Positions 49,568 through 58,351 are shown, counted from the first letter of the stretch. The stretch: 64,000 nt of DNA from Bradyrhizobium sp. sGM-13 (GCF_018398875.1 NZ_JAGWDK010000003.1:310001-374000); one strand, 5' to 3'. The notes: generated from the sequence alone by a model not told the origin. Program-made: numbers and translations.

Positions 49568-50584
49568 ATGAATGTCCCGTCGCGGGCGACCGCTGCGACC
49601 GAACCGATGACGTCCGAAGGTGTCGTCGCGGCCGGTGTTTACGTCGATGGCCGCCGCGTCGCCAACATCGCCATCGAGGAGGCTTCGAGCTGGCGCAGCA
49701 AGCCCGGCCACGTCGTCTGGATCGGCCTGTATGAGCCGGATCTAGCGCTACTGAAGAGTGTGCAGCAGCAGTTCGACCTGCACGACCTCGCGATCGAGGA
49801 CGCCAACCACGCCCATCAGCGGCCCAAGATCGAGCAATATGGCGACGGCCTGTTCATCGTGGCGCGAACGGCGCAACTGATCCAGGGCAGGATCGCGTTC
49901 GGCGAGACTCATTTGTTCGTTGGCGAAGGCTATCTCGTCTCGGTCCGCCACGGCGCATCGACCTCGTATGCAGCAGTGCGCGAACGCTGCGAGAGCTGCC
50001 CCCGCGCGCTGGCGCGTGGCGAGGACTATATTCTCTACGCCATCCTCGATTTCATCGTCGACAACTATTCCCCTGTCCTGGAAACCATCCACGACGAGGT
50101 CGAGAAGATTGAAGACGACGTCCTCGCCAGCACCATCACGCGGACCCAGGTCGAACGGCTCTACATGCTGCGACGGGATCTATTACGACTGCGCAATGCG
50201 ATTGGCCCCCTGGTGGAAGTCTGCCGCCGGCTCGAACACGACAACCTTCCGATGGTGCGTTCGACTATGCAGGCGCTGTTTCGCGATGTCACCGACCACG
50301 TCAGGACCATTCAGGAGCGCACCGATTCAATGCGCGAGGTGCTGGCATTCGCCTTCGAGGCAAGCCTTCTGGTCGGCCAGGCCCAGGAGACCGCGGTCTC
50401 CAAGAAGCTGGCCTCATGGCTCGCCATCATCGCCGTGCCGACGGCGTTGGCCGGAGTCTACGGGATGAATTTCAAGCACATGCCCGAACTGGAATGGGAC
50501 TACGGATATTTCTTGGTGCTGGGGCTGATGCTCACCGCCTGCACCGGGCTGTACTGGCGTTTCCGCAGCGTGGGATGGCTGTGA
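49568..50584 (+). CDS. CorA-family magnesium/divalent cation channel
   Basis: The 338-residue protein has an N-terminal cytoplasmic domain (VWIGLYEPDLALLKSVQQQFDLHDLAIEDANHAHQRPKIEQYGDGLFIV, a CorA hallmark), a long helical stalk and two C-terminal helices, with the pore motif YGMNFKHMPEL at the end of the first. A third codon-group start at 49559 is also possible; 49568 is chosen because AGGGA lies eight bases ahead. It is inserted in opposite orientation between purQ and purS. Confidence 0.92.
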   Translation: MNVPSRATAATEPMTSEGVVAAGVYVDGRRVANIAIEEASSWRSKPGHVVWIGLYEPDLALLKSVQQQFDLHDLAIEDANHAHQRPKIEQYGDGLFIVARTAQLIQGRIAFGETHLFVGEGYLVSVRHGASTSYAAVRERCESCPRALARGEDYILYAILDFIVDNYSPVLETIHDEVEKIEDDVLASTITRTQVERLYMLRRDLLRLRNAIGPLVEVCRRLEHDNLPMVRSTMQALFRDVTDHVRTIQERTDSMREVLAFAFEASLLVGQAQETAVSKKLASWLAIIAVPTALAGVYGMNFKHMPELEWDYGYFLVLGLMLTACTGLYWRFRSVGWL

Positions 50585-50608
50585 GTGGCAAGCCCGCCGC
50601 TCACATCC

Positions 50609-50851
50609 TCATCCCAAGAGCTCGACCCGATAATTCTCGATCACGGTATTCGCCAGCAGCCTGTCGGCGGCATCCTTCAATGCCGCCTCGGCCTTGGCCT
50701 TGTCCGAGCCTGACAGTTCGATGTCGAACACCTTGCCCTGGCGGACGCTGGCGACGCCATCGACGCCGAGCGATTTCAACGCGCCTTCGATGGCCTTGCC
50801 CTGCGGATCGAGGATGCCCGACTTCAACGTAACGGTAACGCGTGCCTTCAC
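50609..50851 (-). CDS. purS: phosphoribosylformylglycinamidine synthase subunit PurS
   Basis: The 80-residue small subunit bridges PurL and PurQ. Family features are MKARVTVTLKSGILDPQGKAIEGAL, SLGVDGVASVRQGKVFDIEL and the C-terminal LLANTVIENYRVEL. GTG start. It is 21 bp after purC and likely in the same transcript. Confidence 0.96.
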   Translation of the reverse strand: MKARVTVTLKSGILDPQGKAIEGALKSLGVDGVASVRQGKVFDIELSGSDKAKAEAALKDAADRLLANTVIENYRVELLG

Positions 50852-50872
50852 GAGATTTGCCCCAGTTCTTCT

Positions 50873-51640
50873 TTAGCTCTTCACCAGCACCGGACCCGAA
50901 CCGGCCGGGCGCTCGTTCTCCATCAGAATGCCCAGACGTTTCGCCACCTCGGTATAGGCTTCAAGCAAGCCGCCGAGATCACGGCGGAAACGGTCCTTGT
51001 CGAGCTTCTCGTTCGACTTGATATCCCACAGCCGGCATGAGTCGGGCGAGATTTCGTCGGCGACGATAATCCGCATCATCTCGTTCTCGAACAGCCGGCC
51101 GCATTCCATCTTGAAATCGACCAGGCGGATGCCGATCCCCAGGAACAGCCCGGTAAGGAAGTCGTTGACGCGGATGGCGAGCGCCATGATGTCGTCGATT
51201 TCCTGCGGCGTCGCCCAGCCGAACGCGGTGATGTGCTCTTCCGACACCATGGGGTCGTTGAGTTGGTCGTTCTTGTAATAGAATTCGATGATCGAGCGCG
51301 GCAGTTGGGTGCCCTCCTCGATGCCGAGGCGCTGCGACAGCGAACCGGCCGCGACGTTCCGCACCACCACCTCCAGCGGCACGATCTCGACCTCACGAAT
51401 CAACTGCTCGCGCATGTTGAGGCGGCGGATGAAATGGGTCGGCACCCCGATGTCGTTGAGGTGCTGAAACAGGTACTCCGAAATCCGGTTGTTGAGGACG
51501 CCCTTGCCCTCGATCACCTGGTGTTTCTTGGCATTGAACGCGGTCGCATCATCCTTGAAGTGCTGGATCAGGGTTCCCGGCTCCGGACCTTCGTACAGGA
51601 CCTTGGCCTTGCCTTCATAAATACGGCGTCGACGGCTCAT
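50873..51640 (-). CDS. purC: SAICAR synthetase
   Basis: The enzyme joins CAIR and aspartate to give SAICAR. From ATG 51640 the product is 255 residues ([20 protein letters not shown]), with [22 protein letters not shown], the aspartate/nucleotide-site [20 protein letters not shown], and [13 protein letters not shown] plus [13 protein letters not shown]. In-frame ATGs at 51670 and 51709 would add unfamily-like residues. It heads the purC-purS unit. Confidence 0.97.
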   Translation of the reverse strand: MSRRRRIYEGKAKVLYEGPEPGTLIQHFKDDATAFNAKKHQVIEGKGVLNNRISEYLFQHLNDIGVPTHFIRRLNMREQLIREVEIVPLEVVVRNVAAGSLSQRLGIEEGTQLPRSIIEFYYKNDQLNDPMVSEEHITAFGWATPQEIDDIMALAIRVNDFLTGLFLGIGIRLVDFKMECGRLFENEMMRIIVADEISPDSCRLWDIKSNEKLDKDRFRRDLGGLLEAYTEVAKRLGILMENERPAGSGPVLVKS

Positions 51641-51975
51641 TGGGATGTACCGTGTTTTGTTGAAATCCATGAAATTGGTGTGCTCCGGATGACAAGGGTT
51701 TGCGACCACGACGGAGCTGCCGTGAAGGCCAGGTCTTGAACCTAACGGCGTCCTGAACTAAGCGACCGGAAACAGAACAAGAACCTCGCCTGATGGGCAA
51801 CCTATCCGATTGGCCCACCCAGCACAATCGACCCGGCCCGATTGGGCCCAACTTATCCCGATTGCCTGCGGCCGAACGGCCTGTTGTTTTACCGATTCGC
51901 CCCCTCTATCTAGGTATTCCACCGGGCCGCGACAACGCGGCCTCGTTTACCATTTGCGGGGATTGGAACCGAAGA

Positions 51976-52299
51976 ATGACCACTTTCGACAAACGCGAGG
52001 AAGGTTTTGAGAAGAAATTCGCCCTCGACGAGGAGCAGAAGTTCAAGGCTGAGGTTCGCCGCAACAAGCTGCTCGGTCTTTGGGCAGCGGAGAAGCTCGG
52101 GCTGTCGGGCGATGCCGCCACCGCCTATTCCAAGGAAGTGGTCGCGGCCGATTTCGAGCAAGCCGGCGACAAGGACGTCCAGGACAAGGTGGTGAAGGAT
52201 CTTACCGCCAAGGGCGTCGCCATCACCGCGCAGGAAGTTCGCGTCAAGATGGACGAACTGATTGCGGTTGCCGCCGCCCAGGTGAAGGCGGGCTCGTAG
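51976..52299 (+). CDS. DUF1476 protein (F1-ATPase zeta-subunit type)
   Basis: The product is 107 residues: MTTFDKREEGFEKKFALDEEQKFKAEVRRNKLLGLWAAEKLG is the N-terminal inhibitory region of the alphaproteobacterial F1-ATPase zeta subunit family, followed by a four-helix bundle. The family blocks ATP hydrolysis in Paracoccus and weakly in some rhizobia. ATG 51976 is chosen because the family always starts here; the frame opens at 51793. It is divergent from purC. A palindromic repeat follows 12 bp after the stop. Confidence 0.93.
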   Translation: MTTFDKREEGFEKKFALDEEQKFKAEVRRNKLLGLWAAEKLGLSGDAATAYSKEVVAADFEQAGDKDVQDKVVKDLTAKGVAITAQEVRVKMDELIAVAAAQVKAGS

Positions 52300-52311
52300 G
52301 AGCCCCCCCCA

Positions 52312-52412
52312 GTCATTTCGGGGCGTGCGAAGCACAAACTATGGGGCGCCCTTGCGTCCCTAAGAATCTGGAGATTCCGGGTCTGGTCCTTCGGACCATC
52401 CCGGAATAACGG
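52312..52412 (+). repeat. ~100-bp palindromic intergenic repeat, copy C
   Basis: Same element and orientation as copy B, with small changes (GTCATTTCGGGGC at the left end, GAATCTGGAGATTC in the centre, CCGGAATAAC at the right end). It separates the DUF1476 and LysR genes, which converge on it. Confidence 0.92.
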
Positions 52413-52414
52413 CG

Positions 52415-53332
52415 CTAACGTCCGAGCGCCTTAGTTCCTCGATATTCCTTTCGGACGATCTCCATCAATCGCCGCGCCGCCGCGCTCAGGAAGCCGCCGC
52501 GGCGCGTTACTGTGACGACGTCATGGCTTGCCTTGAGATCGCGCACGCCGATGGTTGAGATCGTCTTGTGTCGCAGTTCCTCTGCGGCGTTGCTCTCCGA
52601 TAACAGCGCAATGCCAAGGCCGGCTTCTACCAGGCGCTTCTGTGCGGTCAGGCTGTCGACCGGCGTCCAATCGATCTCACCCAATCCATGGGTTTGAAAC
52701 AGCGCAAAGACATGCGCCGCTGTGACCTCGCGCCTGCCAGGCACGATCGGAAAGGCGATCCAGCGCTCGCCCCGCAAATCGGCGAGCTTTGCGACCCGGC
52801 GGCCTGCGCGCGGATGATCCAGCGCGCATACGACCTGCAGCCGCTCCGAGAACAGCAATTCGCAGTCGAGGTCGCGCGAGCGATCGCGATCATAACGCAG
52901 GCCGATGGTCACTTCGCCGCGGCGGACCATGTCGCTGACCTCTGCGCTAGTCGCGGTACGCAGGCTCAATTCGACCTCGGGATGCTCGGCCGCGAAGCGC
53001 CTGAGAACCGCCGACAGCCGCCCGCCGGCAAGCGTGCCGACGACGGCGAGCGCGACCGGTCCCAAATCCGGCCGCGCCAGTGCGCGCACCGCATTCTCCG
53101 CATCCTGGGCCGCAGCCACCGCGCGCTCGGCATGAGGCACCAGCACTTTTCCGGCGTCACTCAAAGTCGTGCGCCCCGCGATCCGCTCGAACAGCGGCAC
53201 GCCGAGCTCCTGCTCCAAGAGCGCAATGCGCCGCGAAATCGCCGGCTGCGAGCGGTGCAGCGCTTTTGCGGCATTCGAAATGCCGCCGCGGCGATGAATG
53301 GTCAGGAAGGTGAGAAGCGCATCGCTGTCCAT
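52415..53332 (-). CDS. LysR-family regulator
   Basis: The 305-residue regulator has the LysR helix-turn-helix (about 3-60: ALLTFLTIHRRGGISNAAKALHRSQPAISRRIALLEQELG) and a substrate-binding domain. The start at 53332 (MDSDALL) is the normal family N-terminus; the frame opens at 53434. It is divergent from a PEP-mutase/ICL-like gene across 119 bp and is its likely regulator. Confidence 0.92.
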   Translation of the reverse strand: MDSDALLTFLTIHRRGGISNAAKALHRSQPAISRRIALLEQELGVPLFERIAGRTTLSDAGKVLVPHAERAVAAAQDAENAVRALARPDLGPVALAVVGTLAGGRLSAVLRRFAAEHPEVELSLRTATSAEVSDMVRRGEVTIGLRYDRDRSRDLDCELLFSERLQVVCALDHPRAGRRVAKLADLRGERWIAFPIVPGRREVTAAHVFALFQTHGLGEIDWTPVDSLTAQKRLVEAGLGIALLSESNAAEELRHKTISTIGVRDLKASHDVVTVTRRGGFLSAAARRLMEIVRKEYRGTKALGR

Positions 53333-53451
53333 GCTTTGTCCATGCAAAAAGCTGATGATGCATAGAGGAATAACAAATTTGGCTGATGGCGGATAGCCCG
53401 CTAGTTTCGTCGCCAACCAGACCTGACCAACCAACGAAGCGGAGATTGCCG

Positions 53452-54264
53452 ATGCGAAATCAGATGGAAAAAGCCGAGGCGTTTCGCGCGCTGCATGCGC
53501 GGCCCGGCGCGTTCATCATCCCCAATCCCTGGGACGCTGGCACCGCAAAGCTTCTCGCCGCGATGGGCTTTGAGGCGCTTGCGACCACGAGTCTCGGCCT
53601 TGCCAACACACTCGGCAGCGTCACGGTCAGCCTCGACGCCATCCTCGAGAATTGCCGGGCGATTGCGGAAGCAACCGACCTTCCCGTCAACGCCGATCTG
53701 GAAAACTGCGGCGCCGATGATCCGAAGACCGCGGCAAGAGCGATCGCGCGCGCGGCCGAAGCCGGCGCCGTCGGCGGCTCTATCGAGGATTCCACCGGCG
53801 ATCCGCAGAACCCGATCTACGACTTTTCGCTCGCGGTCGAGCGGGTGCAGGCCGCGGTCGAGGCGGCGCGCGCACTGCCCTTCCCGTTCACGCTGACCGC
53901 GCGGGCGGAGAATTTCCTGCACGGCCGCAAGGATCTCGACGACACCATCAAGCGGCTGCAGGCGTTCGAGGCCGTTGGCGCCGATGTCCTATATTCACCT
54001 GGGCTCTACGACATCGGCACCATTCGCACTGTGGTGTCGTCGGTCGGCAAACCGTTCAACCTAGTGATGGGATTTGCCGATTCGACGCTGACGGTGGATC
54101 AGCTCTCAGCCGCCGGCGTCAAGCGAATCAGCGTCGGCGGCGCGATGGAGCGCTACGCACTGGCGGCGTTCCTGAAGTGCGCGCGTGAGATGAAGGAGCG
54201 TGGTGCGTTTACGTTTGTGCGGGAGATGGCGCCGATCGGGGAAGTGAGGGCGGCGTTCGAGTGA
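53452..54264 (+). CDS. isocitrate lyase / PEP mutase superfamily protein
   Basis: The 270-residue TIM-barrel protein resembles oxaloacetate hydrolase/carboxyphosphonoenolpyruvate mutase-type members. Visible are the N-terminal LHARPGAFIIPNPWDAGTAKLLAAMGFEALATTS, the metal-loop NADLENCGADDP in place of D-x-D-x-G, GGSIEDSTG, and ARAENFLHG. It could be a C-C lyase on a 2,3-dicarboxylate or related acid. ATG 53452 has GCGGAG upstream. Divergent LysR gene as likely control. Confidence 0.85.
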   Translation: MRNQMEKAEAFRALHARPGAFIIPNPWDAGTAKLLAAMGFEALATTSLGLANTLGSVTVSLDAILENCRAIAEATDLPVNADLENCGADDPKTAARAIARAAEAGAVGGSIEDSTGDPQNPIYDFSLAVERVQAAVEAARALPFPFTLTARAENFLHGRKDLDDTIKRLQAFEAVGADVLYSPGLYDIGTIRTVVSSVGKPFNLVMGFADSTLTVDQLSAAGVKRISVGGAMERYALAAFLKCAREMKERGAFTFVREMAPIGEVRAAFE

Positions 54265-54276
54265 CGGTCTCTCCCC

Positions 54277-54354
54277 GTCATTCCGGGGCGTGCGAAGCAC
54301 GAACCCGGAATCTCGAGATTCCGGGTCTGGTCCTTCGGACCATCCCGGAATGAC
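54277..54354 (+). repeat. palindromic intergenic repeat, copy D (shortened)
   Basis: The ends are identical to copy B, but the GGGGCGCCC hairpin segment is deleted, leaving about 78 bp. It sits between the PEP-mutase-like gene and cynS, which converge. Confidence 0.92.
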
Positions 54355-54363
54355 GGTGAATAA

Positions 54364-54852
54364 TCACTCCTCCTTAAATCCATACTCCGGTACATTCCCA
54401 CTCGCGCCGTAATATTTATACGGCAGGAATTTGCCGGACATCGTGATCTTGACCCGGTCGCCCTTGGGATTGGCGACGCGCTCCAACGCCATGTCGAAAT
54501 CGATCGCCGACATGATGCCGTCGCCGAATTCCTCCTCGATCAGCGCCTTCCACGCCGGGCCGTTGACCATCACCATTTCGTAGAAGCGGTAGATCAAGGG
54601 ATCGGTCGGCGGCATCGGCGTGCCGGTGCCGCGCATCGGCACCTCGTTGAGCATCGCAGTTTCCGCTTTCGACAGCCCGAACAATTCGCCGGCATTGGCG
54701 GCTTGCGGCTTCGTCAGTTTCATCTGGCCCATGATGGCGCCGACGATCAGCACTTCCGAATAGCCGCCGATCTTTTCGCAGATGTGTTTCCAACTCCAGC
54801 CCTTCTCGCGCTTGATGTCGAGCAGCTTTTCTGTGAGGTCTTCGCGCTTCAT
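54364..54852 (-). CDS. cynS: cyanate hydratase (cyanase)
   Basis: The enzyme turns cyanate and bicarbonate into ammonia and CO2 (via carbamate), as a homodecamer. The 162-residue product has an N-terminal helical DNA-binding-like fold and the cyanase catalytic core; R89, E92 and S115 correspond to R96, E99 and S122 of the E. coli enzyme (YRFYE and DGIMSAIDF). AAGGAGA lies ahead of ATG 54852. It is the last gene of the minus-strand operon with an NrtA/B/D-type ABC transporter, which fits cyanate uptake and use as nitrogen source. Confidence 0.96.
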   Translation of the reverse strand: MKREDLTEKLLDIKREKGWSWKHICEKIGGYSEVLIVGAIMGQMKLTKPQAANAGELFGLSKAETAMLNEVPMRGTGTPMPPTDPLIYRFYEMVMVNGPAWKALIEEEFGDGIMSAIDFDMALERVANPKGDRVKITMSGKFLPYKYYGASGNVPEYGFKEE

Positions 54853-54873
54853 GCCCTATCTCCTTATGTACTC

Positions 54874-54962
54874 GTCATGCCCGGGCTTGTCCCGGGCATC
54901 CATGTTTTTGCTTCGTATCGCCTAGGCAGACGTTGATGGCCGGGCCACGCTCGGCCATGACG
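54874..54962. repeat. second-type intergenic repeat overlapping the ATPase 3' end
   Basis: The sequence GTCATGCCCGGGCTTGTCCC ... GGCCGGGCCACGCTCGGCCATGACG has mirror ends and is a frequent Bradyrhizobium intergenic repeat type by my recognition. It lies between cynS and the ATPase gene and runs into the ATPase reading frame, so the last ~13 residues of the ATPase come from it. Confidence 0.75.
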
Positions 54963-55857
54963 CCTCAATCGAGTCCTCCGCCTCCGCAGCCACCACCAGC
55001 TCCGGCTTGCCCGGCCGCACGACCGGCACGTTGCGCGGATCATGATCGGTCACGGTGGCGGCAAACGTCTTGCTGCGGCTGACCAGGAAATCGACGATGT
55101 GATTGCGCACCGCGTAATAGAGCGGATGGCGGTGCAGATCGATGCGGCCGCGATCCTTCGGGAGCGGATTTTCCACGATCTCGGCCAACACGGCGCCCGG
55201 ACCATTGGTCATCAGAAAAATCTTGTCGGCGAGATAAATCGCCTCATCGACATCATGGGTAATCATGAACGCGGTCTGCCCGGTCTCGAGGCAAATGCGC
55301 CGCACCTCGTCCTGCAGCGTACCGCGCGTCAGCGCGTCCAGCGCCGAGAACGGCTCGTCCATCAGCATGATCTTCGGCGTGATCGAGAGCGCGCGCGCAA
55401 TGCCGACGCGCTGCTTCATGCCGCCCGAGAGTTCCGACGGCCGCTTGTGCTCGGAGCCGGTAAGCCCGACCAGATCGATGAACTTCTGAGCATGCGCCTT
55501 CACCCTGGCGCGATCCCAGTTGCGCCACTTCGAGGTCACGGCATAGGCGACGTTGCCGAGCACCGTACGCCATGGCAGCAGCGCATGGCTCTGGAAGATC
55601 ACGGCGCGATCAAGGCTCGTGCCTTCAATGGCCTGCCCGTCGACGATGACGGCGCCCTCGCTCGGCTGGTCGAGCCCCGCCAGGATGTTCAACACCGTGG
55701 TCTTGCCGCAGCCGGAATGGCCGATCACGCAGCCGAATTCGCCGCGCTTCATCGACAGCCAGAGATCCTCGAAAATCGTGGTCTCGCCGCCACCCGCGCC
55801 CGGATAACGCCGCGCGATACCCTCGATCGAAATGAACTTGTCGGTCATGGCCGTCAT
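54922..55857 (-). CDS. ABC transporter ATP-binding protein, nitrate/sulfonate/cyanate type
   Basis: The 311-residue ATPase has Walker A GHSGCGKTT, Q-loop VIFQSHALLPW, signature LSGGMKQRVGIARAL, Walker B IMLMDEPFSALD and H-loop MITHDVDEAIYLAD. The NrtD/SsuB/TauB group is the closest. ATG 55857 overlaps the permease stop (TGATG); a second ATG lies at 55848. The C-terminal tail (SWPSVARPSTSA) is encoded by an inserted intergenic repeat. It is the third gene of the cyanate operon. Confidence 0.94.
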   Translation of the reverse strand: MTAMTDKFISIEGIARRYPGAGGGETTIFEDLWLSMKRGEFGCVIGHSGCGKTTVLNILAGLDQPSEGAVIVDGQAIEGTSLDRAVIFQSHALLPWRTVLGNVAYAVTSKWRNWDRARVKAHAQKFIDLVGLTGSEHKRPSELSGGMKQRVGIARALSITPKIMLMDEPFSALDALTRGTLQDEVRRICLETGQTAFMITHDVDEAIYLADKIFLMTNGPGAVLAEIVENPLPKDRGRIDLHRHPLYYAVRNHIVDFLVSRSKTFAATVTDHDPRNVPVVRPGKPELVVAAEAEDSIEASWPSVARPSTSA

Positions 55858-56696
55858 CACTCCGGAAACGTGACCATGCGCGTAAACCGCGCCAGGATCT
55901 GGTCGAGCAGCATGCCGACGATGCCGATCATGAGGATAGCGATGATGACGTTGGTGATCGAAAGGTTGTTCCACTCGTTCCAGACGAAGTAGCCAATGCC
56001 GGTCCCGCCCACCAGCATCTCGGCCGCCACGATCACGAGCCAGGCGATGCCGATCGAAATCCGCATGCCGGTCAGAATCGTCGGCGCCGCTGCCGGCAGG
56101 ATCACCGTGAAGGCACGCCTGACGGTGCCGACTTCCAGCGTGCGCGCGACGTTGATCCATTCTTTGCGTACCGCGGCGACGCCGAACGCGGTGTTGAGCA
56201 ACATTGGCCACACCGAGCAGATGAAGATCACGAAGATCGCTGAGATCGAGGAATCCTTGATGGTGTAGAGCGCGAGCGGCATCCAGGCCAGCGGCGAGAT
56301 CGGCTTCAACACCTGGATGAACGGATCGAGCGCCCTACTGATCAAGGGCGACATCCCGATCAAAAATCCGAGCGGAATGGCGACGATCACCGCGAGCAGA
56401 TAGCCGAAGCCGACCCGCGCGATGGAATAGCCGAGCTGGATGCCGAGCCCCTTGTCGTTCGGCCCGTTATCGTAGAACGGTTGCCTGAGGTGCTCCCACA
56501 ATTTGGCGCCGACATCGAGCGGCCCCGGCATCGCCGATTTGCCTTGGGTGGCCGTCAGCCCCATCAGCTTGGCGTATTCCGGCGACATGTTGCCGACAGC
56601 GCCCGTCGAGCGGGTGGCGAGATGCCAGATGCCGAGGAACGCCGCGAGCAGCACGATCGAGACGACGGCCGCGCGAAAACGAAGCGATGAGGTCAT
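55857..56696 (-). CDS. ABC transporter permease, NrtB/CynB type
   Basis: The 279-residue protein has an N-terminal helix (RAAVVSIVLLAAFLGIWHLAT), a long periplasmic stretch, then five helices. The EAA loop for contact with the ATPase is EWINVARTLEVGTVRRAFTVILPAAAPTILTG. Start ATG 56696 (MTSSLRF) is preferred over 56732, which would begin inside a repeat. The ATPase gene overlaps the stop by one base. It is the second gene of the operon. Confidence 0.94.
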   Translation of the reverse strand: MTSSLRFRAAVVSIVLLAAFLGIWHLATRSTGAVGNMSPEYAKLMGLTATQGKSAMPGPLDVGAKLWEHLRQPFYDNGPNDKGLGIQLGYSIARVGFGYLLAVIVAIPLGFLIGMSPLISRALDPFIQVLKPISPLAWMPLALYTIKDSSISAIFVIFICSVWPMLLNTAFGVAAVRKEWINVARTLEVGTVRRAFTVILPAAAPTILTGMRISIGIAWLVIVAAEMLVGGTGIGYFVWNEWNNLSITNVIIAILMIGIVGMLLDQILARFTRMVTFPE

Positions 56697-56709
56697 GATG
56701 ACAAGCTCC

Positions 56710-56849
56710 GTGTCCCGGGCGCGGCGCAGCACGAAGCGCAGCGCAGTGGTGCGCCGCAGAACCGGGACCCACCGAGTGCGAGGCCGTCCCGGCTTAGCGA
56801 AGCATCGCTACGCACTCCGTGCTGCGCGCTGCATCGCATCCGGGACACG
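56710..56849. repeat. third-type palindromic repeat inside the cyanate operon
   Basis: Mirror ends GTGTCCCGGG ... CATCCGGGACAC bound a 140-bp element with inner GC-rich palindromes (GCGCAGTGGTGCGC and others). It fills the gap between the binding-protein gene and the permease gene, and its edge is 13 bp from the permease ATG. It resembles repeats common between Bradyrhizobium genes. It may shape mRNA decay so that binding protein is made in excess. Confidence 0.8.
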
Positions 56850-56862
56850 AAACCGGGATTCA

Positions 56863-58245
56863 TCACGACGCCTTCCTGATCTTGAAGCTGGCGAGATAGT
56901 CCTCCGGCTTCGCAGGATCGAACGTCTTGCCCATCACCGAAAAGCTCTTGGTGGTGGCGGCGGGCGGCGTCAGTCCTGCTTGCTTCATCAGCTTGGCGGC
57001 GTCGGTGGCGAGATAGACCTGCGCGGCGATGCCGGCATAGTCGATGTCGCCCTTGATCTGCCCCCAGCGCTTCATCTGGGTCATGATCCACACCGCGAAC
57101 GACTGCCACGGGAACGGATCGAAATCGACGCGGTTCGGCTGCTGGACGATGTTGCCGAGCCCATCGGCGAAGGTGCCGGTCAAAATCTGCTCCAGCACGA
57201 TCGGCGGCTGGTTGAGATAGTTCGCCGGCGCGATTGCCGCCGCGATCTCCTTGCGGTTCTCCGCCTTGTGCGCATACGCGGTGGCTTCAATGATCGATTT
57301 GAGCAGCGCGCCATAGGTATTCGGCATCGTGGTGACGAATTCCTTCGACGCGGCGAAGGCGCAGCACGGGTGGCCTTCCCAGATATCCTTGGTGAGGATG
57401 TGGATGAAGCCGGCACCGTCAAACACCGCGCGCTGGTTCATCGGGTCGGGCCCGAGAAAGCCGTCGATGTTGTCGGCCCGCAGATTGGCGACCATTTCCG
57501 GCGGCGGCACCGCGCGGATCTGCACGTCGGCATCGGGATCGATGCCGTGCTCGGCAAGGTAATAGCGCAAGAGGTAGTTGTGCATCGAGTAGTCAAAGGG
57601 CACGGCGAACTTGAAGCCCTTCCAGTCCTTCGGATTGCGCTTGTCCTTGTGCTTGATCGACAGCGTGATCGCCTGGCCGTTGATGTTTTCCACGGCCGGC
57701 ATGGTGTAGGGAATCGGATTCGAGCCTGCGCCCATGGTGATGGCGAGCGGCATCGGCGAGAGCATGTGGGCGGCGTCGTATTCCTTGTTGATGGTCTTGT
57801 CGCGAATGACGGCCCAGCCGGCGGTCTTGATCACTTCGACGTTCAGGCCGTTCTTGGCATAGAACCCCATCGGCGCGGCCATGATGATCGGCGTGGCGCA
57901 GGTGATCGGGATGAAGCCGACCTTGAGGTCCTTCTTTTCCAGCGGCCCGCCTTGCGCGAACGCTTCCGTCGCCGTCTTGAGCGGGAAGAATTGCGATAAT
58001 GCCGCCGCTGCGGTTGCCGCGCCCACCGACTTCAAAAAGGCGCGTCGCGCGACGTCCTGCGGGAACATCGCGCGCATCACGGCGGAGGCGACCACGCCTT
58101 CGTAGCGGTTCTGCTCGCTCTCGATGGCGGACTGGACCTGCAGTTGGGCGGCCTGGTGCTCGGCCTCGCTGACATGCTGGCCGCAGCTACAGCCACCGGC
58201 ATGAAGACGATGGTTGGGATCGAATGGATTGTCGAAGGTAGACAT
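56863..58245 (-). CDS. NrtA/CmpA-type substrate-binding protein of cyanate ABC transporter
   Basis: The 460-residue protein has an unusual 60-residue N-terminal extension with GGCSCGQH and then a Tat signal (ARRAFLKSVGAATAAAALSQF). The mature part is the nitrate/bicarbonate-binding fold: LKVGFIPITCATPIIMAAPMGFYAKNGL, HMLSPMPLAITMG and PNRVDFDPFPWQSFAVWIM. AGGAGGG lies just before ATG 58245. A near-consensus sigma-54 promoter lies 33-50 bp upstream. Substrate assignment to cyanate rests on the operon with cynS; nitrate or nitrite is the main alternative. Confidence 0.92.
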   Translation of the reverse strand: MSTFDNPFDPNHRLHAGGCSCGQHVSEAEHQAAQLQVQSAIESEQNRYEGVVASAVMRAMFPQDVARRAFLKSVGAATAAAALSQFFPLKTATEAFAQGGPLEKKDLKVGFIPITCATPIIMAAPMGFYAKNGLNVEVIKTAGWAVIRDKTINKEYDAAHMLSPMPLAITMGAGSNPIPYTMPAVENINGQAITLSIKHKDKRNPKDWKGFKFAVPFDYSMHNYLLRYYLAEHGIDPDADVQIRAVPPPEMVANLRADNIDGFLGPDPMNQRAVFDGAGFIHILTKDIWEGHPCCAFAASKEFVTTMPNTYGALLKSIIEATAYAHKAENRKEIAAAIAPANYLNQPPIVLEQILTGTFADGLGNIVQQPNRVDFDPFPWQSFAVWIMTQMKRWGQIKGDIDYAGIAAQVYLATDAAKLMKQAGLTPPAATTKSFSVMGKTFDPAKPEDYLASFKIRKAS

Positions 58246-58277
58246 CAGCCCTCCTGCGCGACGTTTGCCCCCTTATT

Positions 58278-58295
58278 AAGCAAGGCACATGCCAG
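58278..58295 (-). promoter_or_regulatory. sigma-54 promoter of the cyanate operon
   Basis: On the minus strand the sequence reads CTGGCATGTGCCTTGCTT. It fits the -24/-12 consensus (C/T)TGGCACG-N4-TTGC(A/T) with the GG and GC the right 12 bases apart; one -24 base differs (T for C). The start would fall near 58268, giving a leader of about 23 nt with AGGAGGG before the ATG. The divergent gene encodes a sigma-54 activator. Confidence 0.82.
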
Positions 58296-58351
58296 CCTCG
58301 TTCTGCGGCGATAGCTCTGAGATCACTGGGATTCTGCTGACGTTGGCGGCT

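Noticed and set aside
56503..57999. 498-codon plus-strand frame opposite the cyanate operon
   Set aside because: It spans two intact genes and a repeat and is Arg/His-rich; no domain.
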